From positions 1 through 43,492 of the forward strand of contig JAMASZ010000111.1 in NCBI GenBank assembly GCA_023301585.1: 43,492 nucleotides of DNA, in the 5' to 3' direction. This DNA comes from Alphaproteobacteria bacterium (GTDB lineage Bacteria; Pseudomonadota; Alphaproteobacteria; Micavibrionales; Micavibrionaceae). The notes beneath the pieces are model-generated. The model saw only the letters and a program-made list of their open reading frames with translations, had not been told where the DNA came from and made no database searches. The position numbers and the translations under genes are program-made. Positions 36,707-43,492 of the stretch are shown piece by piece (position 1 is the first letter of the stretch; the number at the start of each line of letters is the position of its first letter).

Positions 36707-37132
36707 TTATGCGTTTTTCCCTTCACCGTTTTCATCGTGCCATTTTTTGTGATGCTCAGGACATAGCCATCTAACATCTAATGGATTGCTGTAGTCGTCG
36801 TGATGGGCGTGAACACGCTGAATTGATCCACAAGTCTCGCAAGGCTTCCTTATTAACTCGCCCGTTTTTATTCGGTACGCAACAACACCGTGCGCGTAAA
36901 GTTTCTTTTTGTTTTTATCTCGCCATTTGATTTTAGATTCCTTTCCTTTTTTTGAGGCGGTGTACTTGCTGCTTGCTTGGAGGTGCTTCTTTTTTCCAGA
37001 GCCTTTTTGATAGTTTAGTCGCCTTTGCTTAGCCCTACATGGAACGCAAAAGTCTTTCATGTCCTCAGGCGTGTCAACCTTGCACTTAAATGAAACATTT
37101 TCTGAACTTTCACCACATTTAATACAAATCAT
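36707..37132 (-). CDS. HNH endonuclease
   Basis: Paired CxxC (MICIKCGESSENVSFKC), PCETCGSIQRVHAHHDDYSNPLDVRWLCPEHHKKWH. Confidence 0.85.
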   Translation of the reverse strand: MICIKCGESSENVSFKCKVDTPEDMKDFCVPCRAKQRRLNYQKGSGKKKHLQASSKYTASKKGKESKIKWRDKNKKKLYAHGVVAYRIKTGELIRKPCETCGSIQRVHAHHDDYSNPLDVRWLCPEHHKKWHDENGEGKNA

Positions 37133-37133
37133 A

Positions 37134-37168
37134 ATTATTATCCCAATCGTTTAAATTGGGATAATAAT
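37134..37168 (-). promoter_or_regulatory. Perfect 14 bp inverted repeat over the translation initiation region of the HNH gene
   Basis: ATTATTATCCCAAT-CGTTTAA-ATTGGGATAATAAT ending 2 nt from the start codon. Confidence 0.75.
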
Positions 37169-37198
37169 ACAATCATACATCGTTAATGTAAAGGTACA

Positions 37199-37789
37199 TC
37201 AGAAGGGAATATCATCGTCAAAGTCATTGGAAGGCTGAGGCTGTCGCTGCTGCCCTCCGCCTTGATAGCCGCCTTGACCTCCCTGCTGCTGGTAGCCGCC
37301 GCGCTGCCCTTGGTTTTGCCCTTGGTTTTGAGATTGATAGCCGCCCTGATTCTGACCTTGCTGCTGATTTTGTCCGCCACGGTTTTGGCCTGATTGATTA
37401 TTCTGGCCTTGATTGCGGTTTTGGTTGTTGTTGCCCTGATGCCCTTGTCCGCCGGTCTGCGAGTCGAGCATTTGCATTGTATTTGCAACAATCTCGGTTG
37501 TGTATCTGTCATTGCCGCCGTCATCTTGCCACTTTCGTGTTTGCAACTTACCCTCAACATAAACCTTTGAGCCTTTTCGCAAATACTCTCCAGCTATTTC
37601 GCCCAATCGATTAAACATGACAATTCGATGCCATTCAGTTTTTTCGTTTTCTTGGCCGGTGTTTTTATCCTTCCATTTCTCAGAAGTTGCAACACTAATG
37701 TTTGCAATTGCTGACCCGTTTGCGGCATATCTTACCTCAGGATCATTCCCCAAGTTGCCAACAATTATTACTTTATTTACTCCAGACAT
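37199..37789 (-). CDS. ssb: Single-stranded DNA-binding protein
   Basis: [45 protein letters not shown]..., C-terminal tip DFDDDIPF. Confidence 0.97.
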   Translation of the reverse strand: MSGVNKVIIVGNLGNDPEVRYAANGSAIANISVATSEKWKDKNTGQENEKTEWHRIVMFNRLGEIAGEYLRKGSKVYVEGKLQTRKWQDDGGNDRYTTEIVANTMQMLDSQTGGQGHQGNNNQNRNQGQNNQSGQNRGGQNQQQGQNQGGYQSQNQGQNQGQRGGYQQQGGQGGYQGGGQQRQPQPSNDFDDDIPF

Positions 37790-37926
37790 TTCATTACTCC
37801 GATTTTAAGTTAATAGTCTTGATCTAATTTTCTCGAATCAATTGAATCAGGATCAAATGAATCGACGCCCATTATCTTTGTTTTTGCCGCGTAAAGCTTA
37901 AATAAATAAGCATCAATGCCGTGTAG

Positions 37927-38499
37927 TCAGGTTGGGTTTGTTATGTCCATTTCATGGTTTATCCCAACATAAAAGTGACTCTTGTCGTGACTCTCCATTA
38001 AGAGCAAGTGACACTTTGTCGATCCAAATGAATCATCATCTTTAATTTTAAATGAATATGAGCCATAGTCGTTCCCCATCATTTCAACTAAGTAATACTC
38101 GCCATGATCACTCATGTCGTCGTTTTCTTCTCTGTAATGAGTTAATATTTTTTCAGCTAGATCATCCATGTCAACTGATTTTGGTGCGGTTGAGAGAACC
38201 CCGTCAATCATCTTTGTAAGTATCTCAGCAGACGCATCACCAGCAAAATCAGCCATTTTCTTATTCAAGATAAGTGAAATGACCTCACTATAACTTTGAA
38301 TGTCGATTGATTGCATTGAGACGCCCATTTTTTCATTTATGGCTTTTTCAATGGTTTTTTTAATATCCCCATATCTGAACGCCGAATCAATGCAATCAGT
38401 AAAGCACTTATCAATTGCGTTATCAATTTTATCTTGTATTGCACTTGACGCCAGATACTCGCCAAGCCTTTCATTAAAAACATTTTGTAAATCTTTCAT
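37927..38499 (-). CDS. Hypothetical protein
   Basis: Likely ATG at 38499 (MKDLQNVFNERLGEYL); ORF track start 38574; ends in TGA at 37927-37929. Confidence 0.55.
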   Translation of the reverse strand: MKDLQNVFNERLGEYLASSAIQDKIDNAIDKCFTDCIDSAFRYGDIKKTIEKAINEKMGVSMQSIDIQSYSEVISLILNKKMADFAGDASAEILTKMIDGVLSTAPKSVDMDDLAEKILTHYREENDDMSDHGEYYLVEMMGNDYGSYSFKIKDDDSFGSTKCHLLLMESHDKSHFYVGINHEMDITNPT

Positions 38500-38522
38500 T
38501 TCAATTACCAATTTTTTAGTTA

Positions 38523-38714
38523 TTAACCGCAAGCCCCACCGAGAGGGCTGAAAAAGTACCAGTGATACACGCAATATGTCACTGACAAAGTTACTCCGTG
38601 ATTTTGAATATTTGGAGATCGCTTATTATTAACAAGACTCCAAGCTGCCTCAAAAATTACGCCAATTAATGAATAGATCATTGCCACGCAATTTAAAAAA
38701 ATAATTAAAGACAT
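38523..38714 (-). CDS. Small membrane protein
   Basis: 63 aa with hydrophobic N-terminus. Confidence 0.4.
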   Translation of the reverse strand: MSLIIFLNCVAMIYSLIGVIFEAAWSLVNNKRSPNIQNHGVTLSVTYCVYHWYFFSPLGGACG

Positions 38715-38717
38715 AAT

Positions 38718-39707
38718 TTACACCCTTGAAAGGTTCACATTTAAAACCTTGTCATTTGACTCAAGATCATTAAATAATTTTCGCGCCATTTCTTTTGCTT
38801 GAGAGTCTGTGCAATTCATTGAGATTGAAATAACAAAATTGCAATCAGGGTCGTCAATGTGGATTGGCTCACTTACCGGCTCTTGATATTGACCCTGAGT
38901 CTCATTATGGCGATCATGAGTGTGGTTGCTTGTAGGATCATTTACGGGCTCATTTTGAATGCTCTCACCGAGAACATCGGCAGTGCTTACCTTGTTTTGA
39001 GATGCCTTTTCCGCCTTAAGCTTTTGAAGTTCATCGGCTGTGATTCTTGAGTCAATTGTTTGCTGTAGCAATTGACCATCCATCACAAGAAGATTTTTAA
39101 CATCCTGAAATAAGCTTTTATTTTCTGGTGAAACACGATCAATTATTTTCATGTTCAGCTCATAATGATCGCGAGTTTTGTCTATTATTGTCTTGAGTCC
39201 GGTCATTACATCATCAATACGGTCTTGCATAGATTTGACTGTTTTGAGACCTTTGATTGATCTTTCAAATTCAGACGTGGCATCAAATACAAAAGGCAAA
39301 ATCAAAAAGAAAGGCCGTGATTTTTCAGCAACCTCATCATAATAATTGTCAATCTCATCAGTAGCCTTTGAAACAATATCAATTTTAATTTGAGCTTTTC
39401 TGCTTTTTATTTGCTTATCAAGAGACAGCCTTGCAGTCCGAGCCTCAGCCGTCATTTCATCGATGCTGTCAAATAGCTTTTGAATTTCTGACGCCTGATT
39501 AAGCACATCAGATTTTGTCTCGATTAAACCTGACTCAAACAGCTTTAAATTCTTAACCGAATCTTGAGCCTCAATGAAATCATCATCAGTCTCCAGCTTT
39601 TTGTTTATTTTCTGGATCGATTCAATGAGCTCTTTTTTATACTCATCAAAATTTGACTCCATTACTTTTCCGCTAATCTGTATTACCAGCTCTTTCACGT
39701 CACTCAT
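38718..39707 (-). CDS. Coiled-coil phage protein (DUF1351-like), exonuclease-adjacent
   Basis: 329 aa, long helical region; position next to YqaJ/ERF genes. Confidence 0.6.
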   Translation of the reverse strand: MSDVKELVIQISGKVMESNFDEYKKELIESIQKINKKLETDDDFIEAQDSVKNLKLFESGLIETKSDVLNQASEIQKLFDSIDEMTAEARTARLSLDKQIKSRKAQIKIDIVSKATDEIDNYYDEVAEKSRPFFLILPFVFDATSEFERSIKGLKTVKSMQDRIDDVMTGLKTIIDKTRDHYELNMKIIDRVSPENKSLFQDVKNLLVMDGQLLQQTIDSRITADELQKLKAEKASQNKVSTADVLGESIQNEPVNDPTSNHTHDRHNETQGQYQEPVSEPIHIDDPDCNFVISISMNCTDSQAKEMARKLFNDLESNDKVLNVNLSRV

Positions 39708-39718
39708 AAATCACCTTT

Positions 39719-40396
39719 TTAAATATTAAATGTTAGTTTTGTTTTTGGCTTTTTTTGCTCTATAACTTCTGGCTTTTCGCGCGCCTGAATCGCCTTTAAG
39801 CCGCTCTCTATTTTATCAAGAAACCCCTTGTGAACGGTTTCAAAACCCTTAATCCACTTATCATCACGCTTAACAGTTATTATCAAGTCAGGTAAATCAG
39901 GGTGATAGCTCATAAAATCCCACTCATCAAATCCAGTTACAAACATCGACCCTTGCACTTGAGGGATGTACACGTTTGGTATTTTTCCTGATAGTAAATA
40001 CTCTATTTGAGTGTGAGCCGATGGACATTTGATCTCCAGACCTTTCGCATCCTCAATTAAAAAACCGTCAGGGCTGCAAGACGTTCGCTTGCTTTCATCC
40101 ATATAAATCAAACCACACTCAGACACCTCGTTTCCGGTTGCCAATTCGTATGCTGATCTGGCCTCAGGCTCTAATTCAATGCCTCGCCTCATTGATTTCG
40201 TTGAGACCGATGATGAGAATGATTTTCCGGCAATAATCTCAGCAATTATTTTGTTTGACAAATCAGCAACCTTTGCTCCAGTTGCTGGCCGGCCTTTAGG
40301 TGTGAATATATCACCGAAATTTGACGCCGAAAGAACGCCAGATCTGGCCTGAAACCATTCGGGCTCACCTTGTACAATATCCCATTCAACAATCAT
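39719..40396 (-). CDS. YqaJ/lambda-exonuclease-type recombinase nuclease
   Basis: EWFQARSGVLSASNFGDIFTPKG ... RRGIELEPEARSAYE ... SCSPDGFLIEDAKGLEIKCP. Confidence 0.9.
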   Translation of the reverse strand: MIVEWDIVQGEPEWFQARSGVLSASNFGDIFTPKGRPATGAKVADLSNKIIAEIIAGKSFSSSVSTKSMRRGIELEPEARSAYELATGNEVSECGLIYMDESKRTSCSPDGFLIEDAKGLEIKCPSAHTQIEYLLSGKIPNVYIPQVQGSMFVTGFDEWDFMSYHPDLPDLIITVKRDDKWIKGFETVHKGFLDKIESGLKAIQAREKPEVIEQKKPKTKLTFNI

Positions 40397-41139
40397 TTTT
40401 TAGCCCTTCTTTGTTTGAGAGATGCTCTCAATTGATTCAAACAAACCTCATATTTGTCGGCCGGAATTTCTGACAAAGAATTTCTACCTGACCATTTCAT
40501 GAACTTGCTTTTAAAATTTGGAAACTCTCCCTCAGCATCATTCAACTCAGAATCAAGCACAGCGAACTGTTGGTCTGATATGCAATTTGTCGGCAATCTG
40601 CCGTCAATATCATCATCCGCCGTGGTCAGTCCTAGCGCACCGATGAGCGTGTAACGCTGCAAATATTGAACGGTTGAACCTATCGCCTGAACAGCGTTTT
40701 TTGATCCTGAAGTGTCTGCGCCAGCGGTCATTGTGTTCGTTTCGCTGTGGCCTGATACGTGAGAGACGATACATGTGATCGTGACCTTATCGCTGTGAGA
40801 TTGCTCAAATCTATAAGACAAGCCACAATCAAAAAGGTGCTCTTTTATTTGCTCAACGATGTCAGAGAGGGGTGCGTACATGTACCCGTAACCTTCTTTA
40901 TTTTTGGTTATTCTTGGGGATAGGTTTTGGAACTTGCTCATTGCTATCAGAAAGTCAGACTTTGCAATTTTCGCCTCATGCCTTTCTTGCAAATTCATGA
41001 GTTTCTCAAGTTGATCAATATCCGCTCCAGAGCGAACCGCCATCTCAAGCAGCTTGAACGGACTCATCTCTAGGCCGCAATTTGAGTTGTCTGGAGTTAA
41101 ATCGAGTCTTTCTTCTTTTTTAATTACAGTGTTATTCAT
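40393..41139 (-). CDS. erf: ERF-family single-strand annealing protein
   Basis: SKFQNLSPRITKNKEGYGYMYAPLSDIVEQIKEHLFDCGLSYRF ... GSTVQYLQRYTLIGALGLTTADDD. Confidence 0.9.
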   Translation of the reverse strand: MNNTVIKKEERLDLTPDNSNCGLEMSPFKLLEMAVRSGADIDQLEKLMNLQERHEAKIAKSDFLIAMSKFQNLSPRITKNKEGYGYMYAPLSDIVEQIKEHLFDCGLSYRFEQSHSDKVTITCIVSHVSGHSETNTMTAGADTSGSKNAVQAIGSTVQYLQRYTLIGALGLTTADDDIDGRLPTNCISDQQFAVLDSELNDAEGEFPNFKSKFMKWSGRNSLSEIPADKYEVCLNQLRASLKQRRAKK

Positions 41140-41141
41140 TT

Positions 41142-41330
41142 TTATTTTACCGTTTTAATCATAATTGTGGTTAGAGCAACAAATAGCAGCAAATAAACAA
41201 TATACCTAAATAGCTGAAATCCCGTCATCTCAAGCCTATCCCGTTCGCGCATCAATCTGCGCTCACGGGTTTTTGCTTTTTTAAATCTAAGCCTTTCTTT
41301 TTTTGAAATTTTATTCATCTTACTCCTCAA
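41142..41330 (-). CDS. Small membrane protein
   Basis: 62 aa; basic N-terminus then VYLLLFVALTTIMI. Confidence 0.45.
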   Translation of the reverse strand: MRSKMNKISKKERLRFKKAKTRERRLMRERDRLEMTGFQLFRYIVYLLLFVALTTIMIKTVK

Positions 41331-41682
41331 TTGTGGATTTAAAGATTTGCTCTAACCCTTCAATCAATTGATCATATCTGACAACTTTCTGAGGGTCGGT
41401 TGTTTCGCTGGTGTCAGTAAGATGACATAAAAAAGCAGCTCTTATTTTTGCCATTGATCCGTTGTGCTTATCATTAACCCTTTCAGAGTCAGATAAAACC
41501 TCAATAAATTCATCGTTAGCGAAGGAGCGAACACACTCAACAACATAGTTGTGGTGAGATTCTTCGGCGGCCTGCTGCTCCATTTCTTTGCGATCTTGCT
41601 CATCCTTAATCTCAGTATCAGACGCGTCACGCGGCTCATTATGAAATTTCTCATCTGTTATTCTGCAAGGCATGTCAGTCAT
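41320..41682 (-). CDS. Hypothetical early protein
   Basis: 120 aa; first gene after leftward promoter at 41723-41751. Confidence 0.55.
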   Translation of the reverse strand: MTDMPCRITDEKFHNEPRDASDTEIKDEQDRKEMEQQAAEESHHNYVVECVRSFANDEFIEVLSDSERVNDKHNGSMAKIRAAFLCHLTDTSETTDPQKVVRYDQLIEGLEQIFKSTIEE

Positions 41683-41722
41683 TTTATTTATTCCGCTTGT
41701 TTTATTTATTTGATGTAAAGAA

Positions 41723-41751
41723 TTATAAGCACTCTTATATTATAAGTCAAC
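41723..41751 (-). promoter_or_regulatory. Leftward early sigma70-like promoter with embedded operator
   Basis: TTGACT (41746-41751), 17 bp, TATAAT (41723-41728); operator TTATAAG-CACT-CTTATAT 41724-41741. Confidence 0.8.
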
Positions 41752-41775
41752 TAATATTTATTAATCAATCTAATA

Positions 41776-41793
41776 AAATAAGTTTGCTTATAC
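41776..41793. promoter_or_regulatory. Weaker operator-like palindrome upstream of HTH gene
   Basis: AAATAAG-TTTG-CTTATAC, 3 mismatches to the TTATAAG-N4-CTTATAA consensus. Confidence 0.5.
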
Positions 41794-41849
41794 TTTTATT
41801 TTGATGTTTAATGCTGAACTATCAATTAAACAAATTTGAGATAAAACAA

Positions 41850-42047
41850 ATGAAGATGACAACAAAGAGTGTCCTTGAATCAGCAAACATTACTCAAGAG
41901 GAGTTGGCGGCAATACTTAGTATTAGCCAGTCAGCAGTGAGCCAGCGAATCAAGAGAGACTCTGAAATAAGTATTGATGACGCATTAAAGATCAGTCGCA
42001 AAACCGATCTCTCTATTTCCGACATAAGGCCGGATTTTAAATCTTAA
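41850..42047 (+). CDS. Cro/CI-like HTH regulator
   Basis: ITQEELAAILSISQSAVSQRIKRDSEISIDDALKISRKTDLSISDIRPD; alternative start at 41811. Confidence 0.8.
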   Translation: MKMTTKSVLESANITQEELAAILSISQSAVSQRIKRDSEISIDDALKISRKTDLSISDIRPDFKS

Positions 42048-42050
42048 AAC

Positions 42051-42072
42051 GAGACAATCTCTGTTTTTTTTT
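42051..42072 (+). terminator. Weak terminator-like element after HTH gene
   Basis: GAGA-CAA-TCTC followed by TG and nine T. Confidence 0.35.
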
Positions 42073-42083
42073 ATTAAACTAAA

Positions 42084-42101
42084 TTATAAGAAATCTTATA
42101 T
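42084..42101. promoter_or_regulatory. Operator palindrome upstream of methyltransferase
   Basis: TTATAAG-AAAT-CTTATAT, one mismatch to consensus. Confidence 0.7.
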
Positions 42102-42117
42102 AAAATAAGCTAAACAT

Positions 42118-42810
42118 ATGAAACCAGATTATATAAGCCCTGATGGGCGTATTAAGTTGTACAAAGTGGATTGCATGGAGTACATGAAGACGTGCAAAGA
42201 GAATGAATTTGATCTTGCTGTTGTTGATCCGCCTTACGGCATTGGTTTTGATGGAGATTCAACACTTGGCAATAACAAAAGCGAAAAATGGAAATCGGCA
42301 AAAAAAGACGATAAAAAATATATCGTTAAAAAATGGGATTCAGAAAGACCAGATTCATTTTTTTTTGAATCACTGCGATCGGTTTCAAATTTCCAAATAA
42401 TTTGGGGTGGTAATTATTTTTCTGATTTTTTACCTCCAACTGGAGGGTGGATTTATTGGGACAAGGATTTGGCAAAAGGCATGTCATTAAGTGATGGTGA
42501 ACTAGCGTGGACAAATTCAAAAAAAAGTATAAAACAAATAAAATTGGTTTGGTCTGGTTTCAGGAAGTGCGAAAAAACCGATCGATTTCACCCAACTCAA
42601 AAACCAGTTAAATTATACGATTGGATTTATAAAAACTATTCCGAAAAGCGACAGAGAATTTTAGATACTCATCTTGGTTCAGGCTCTAACGCAATAGCGG
42701 CTCATTATGCTGGAATGGAGTTTGTAGGCTGTGAGCTAGACAAAGATTATTTTGATGCGGCTGTTGAAAGATTTAAAAAAGCAACAGCTCAAACAGATAT
42801 GTTTTCATAA
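42118..42810 (+). CDS. DNA methyltransferase (N6-adenine/N4-cytosine type)
   Basis: VVDPPYGIGFDG catalytic motif; FHPTQKPVKLYDWI; ILDTHLGSGSNAIAAHYAGMEFVGCELD. Confidence 0.92.
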   Translation: MKPDYISPDGRIKLYKVDCMEYMKTCKENEFDLAVVDPPYGIGFDGDSTLGNNKSEKWKSAKKDDKKYIVKKWDSERPDSFFFESLRSVSNFQIIWGGNYFSDFLPPTGGWIYWDKDLAKGMSLSDGELAWTNSKKSIKQIKLVWSGFRKCEKTDRFHPTQKPVKLYDWIYKNYSEKRQRILDTHLGSGSNAIAAHYAGMEFVGCELDKDYFDAAVERFKKATAQTDMFS

Positions 42811-43001
42811 TGAAAATAAATAATCAAAACCATAGGCGAGGAATTGATCATGCTCGCGCTAAAATCTCATATTCAGACGTTGAGCTGGCAAGGGTTTTAT
42901 ATGATCAGAAGGCAAAACCTGTTGATATTGCCGAATATATCGGCGTTTCAATCAACACTTTGTGGGATTGGTTGAGATACAAAACAAGAATAAATAGCTA
43001 A
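42810..43001 (+). CDS. Small HTH protein
   Basis: DVELARVLYDQKAKPVDIAEYIGVSINTLWDWLRYKTR. Confidence 0.65.
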   Translation: MKINNQNHRRGIDHARAKISYSDVELARVLYDQKAKPVDIAEYIGVSINTLWDWLRYKTRINS

Positions 43002-43027
43002 AAATTAAATTAAAAAGGTAAATTGTA

Positions 43028-43492
43028 ATGGCGAAAGAAAAATTTGGTGCGGTTGATTGTGGCTTGTGGCGGCATCGAGAGTTTAAGAAGCTCGATGACG
43101 GCTCAAAACTGCTTTTTTTATACTTAAAGACTTGTGACCACCAGAACATGATTGGATGTTTTCATTTGCCTTTGGGTTACATGACAGTGGACTTGAAGTG
43201 GCCTGAATCTAAGCTAAAACAAACCCTTTCCAAACTGTTTAACAAGGGTTTTGTAAGCTACTGCTTTGATACTGAGTTTGTTCTCTTGCCTAAGCATTTA
43301 AGGAAACATCCACTGCAAAACACCAATCAAGGCAAGGGGGCGGAGTCGCTTTTCAATCAAGTTCCTAGTGATTTCATTTATATCAATGACTTATGTGAAA
43401 TTTTGACATCACAGAAAACAATTCAAGAAGGGTTTGCAAACCGTTTAAAAACCCTTTGCAACTCTGTATCTGTATCTGTATCTGTATCTGTA
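43028..43492 (+). CDS. Phage replication initiation protein, N-terminal part (continues at 1-429)
   Basis: MAKEKFGAVDCGLWRHREFKKLDDGSKLLFLYLKTCDHQNMIGCFHLP... winged-helix-like N-terminus; 155 codons, open to end. Confidence 0.8.
   Translation, partial: MAKEKFGAVDCGLWRHREFKKLDDGSKLLFLYLKTCDHQNMIGCFHLPLGYMTVDLKWPESKLKQTLSKLFNKGFVSYCFDTEFVLLPKHLRKHPLQNTNQGKGAESLFNQVPSDFIYINDLCEILTSQKTIQEGFANRLKTLCNSVSVSVSVSV
43463..43492 (+). repeat. Terminal direct repeat (TCTGTA)5, also at 1-30
   Basis: Identical 30 bp at both ends of the window. Confidence 0.95.

Noticed and set aside
37183-37560. 125 aa minus ORF overlapping ssb, and the repetitive DNA of this stretch as a repeat array/CRISPR
   Set aside because: The repetition is the Gln/Gly/Asn-rich SSB linker; no regular spacer-repeat structure, and the alternative frame is a by-product.

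Overview
The window is an essentially complete tailed-phage genome with a contractile (myovirus-type) tail. The two ends carry the same 30 bp (TCTGTA)5 run. An ORF starting at 43028 reads in frame off the right end and into 1-429, so the molecule is probably circular or circularly permuted and was cut inside a replication gene. Layout: (i) a lambda-like rightward early block (41.8 kb to 3.1 kb across the junction): small Cro-like HTH, orphan DNA methyltransferase, HTH, replication initiator with a Ser-Val repeat linker, SpoT/MESH1-like HD protein, NinB-like and NinG; (ii) a fibre-like cassette placed before the terminase (3.3-6.5 kb); (iii) a head and Mu-like tail/baseplate module (6.5-28 kb); (iv) a lysis region with a GH108-type endolysin plus a class-3-lipase-like hydrolase and a signal-peptide HNH nuclease (28-30.9 kb); (v) a leftward block (31-41.7 kb) with tRNA-Met and tRNA-Arg, a tRNA-like inverted-repeat element, a cupin-like protein, a 139/666 aa protein pair of unknown function, SSB, an HNH endonuclease, a lambda-exo/YqaJ-type nuclease and an ERF annealase. 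I found no integrase, transposase or large CI-type repressor. The most interesting signals are a repeated operator (TTATAAG-N4-CTTATAA) embedded in three leftward sigma70-like promoters and near the divergent HTH and methyltransferase genes, the tRNA-like element bounded by a 13 bp inverted repeat, a candidate UGA-CUA readthrough extension, and a hairpin over the HNH start region. All family calls come from reading motifs; no searches were run.
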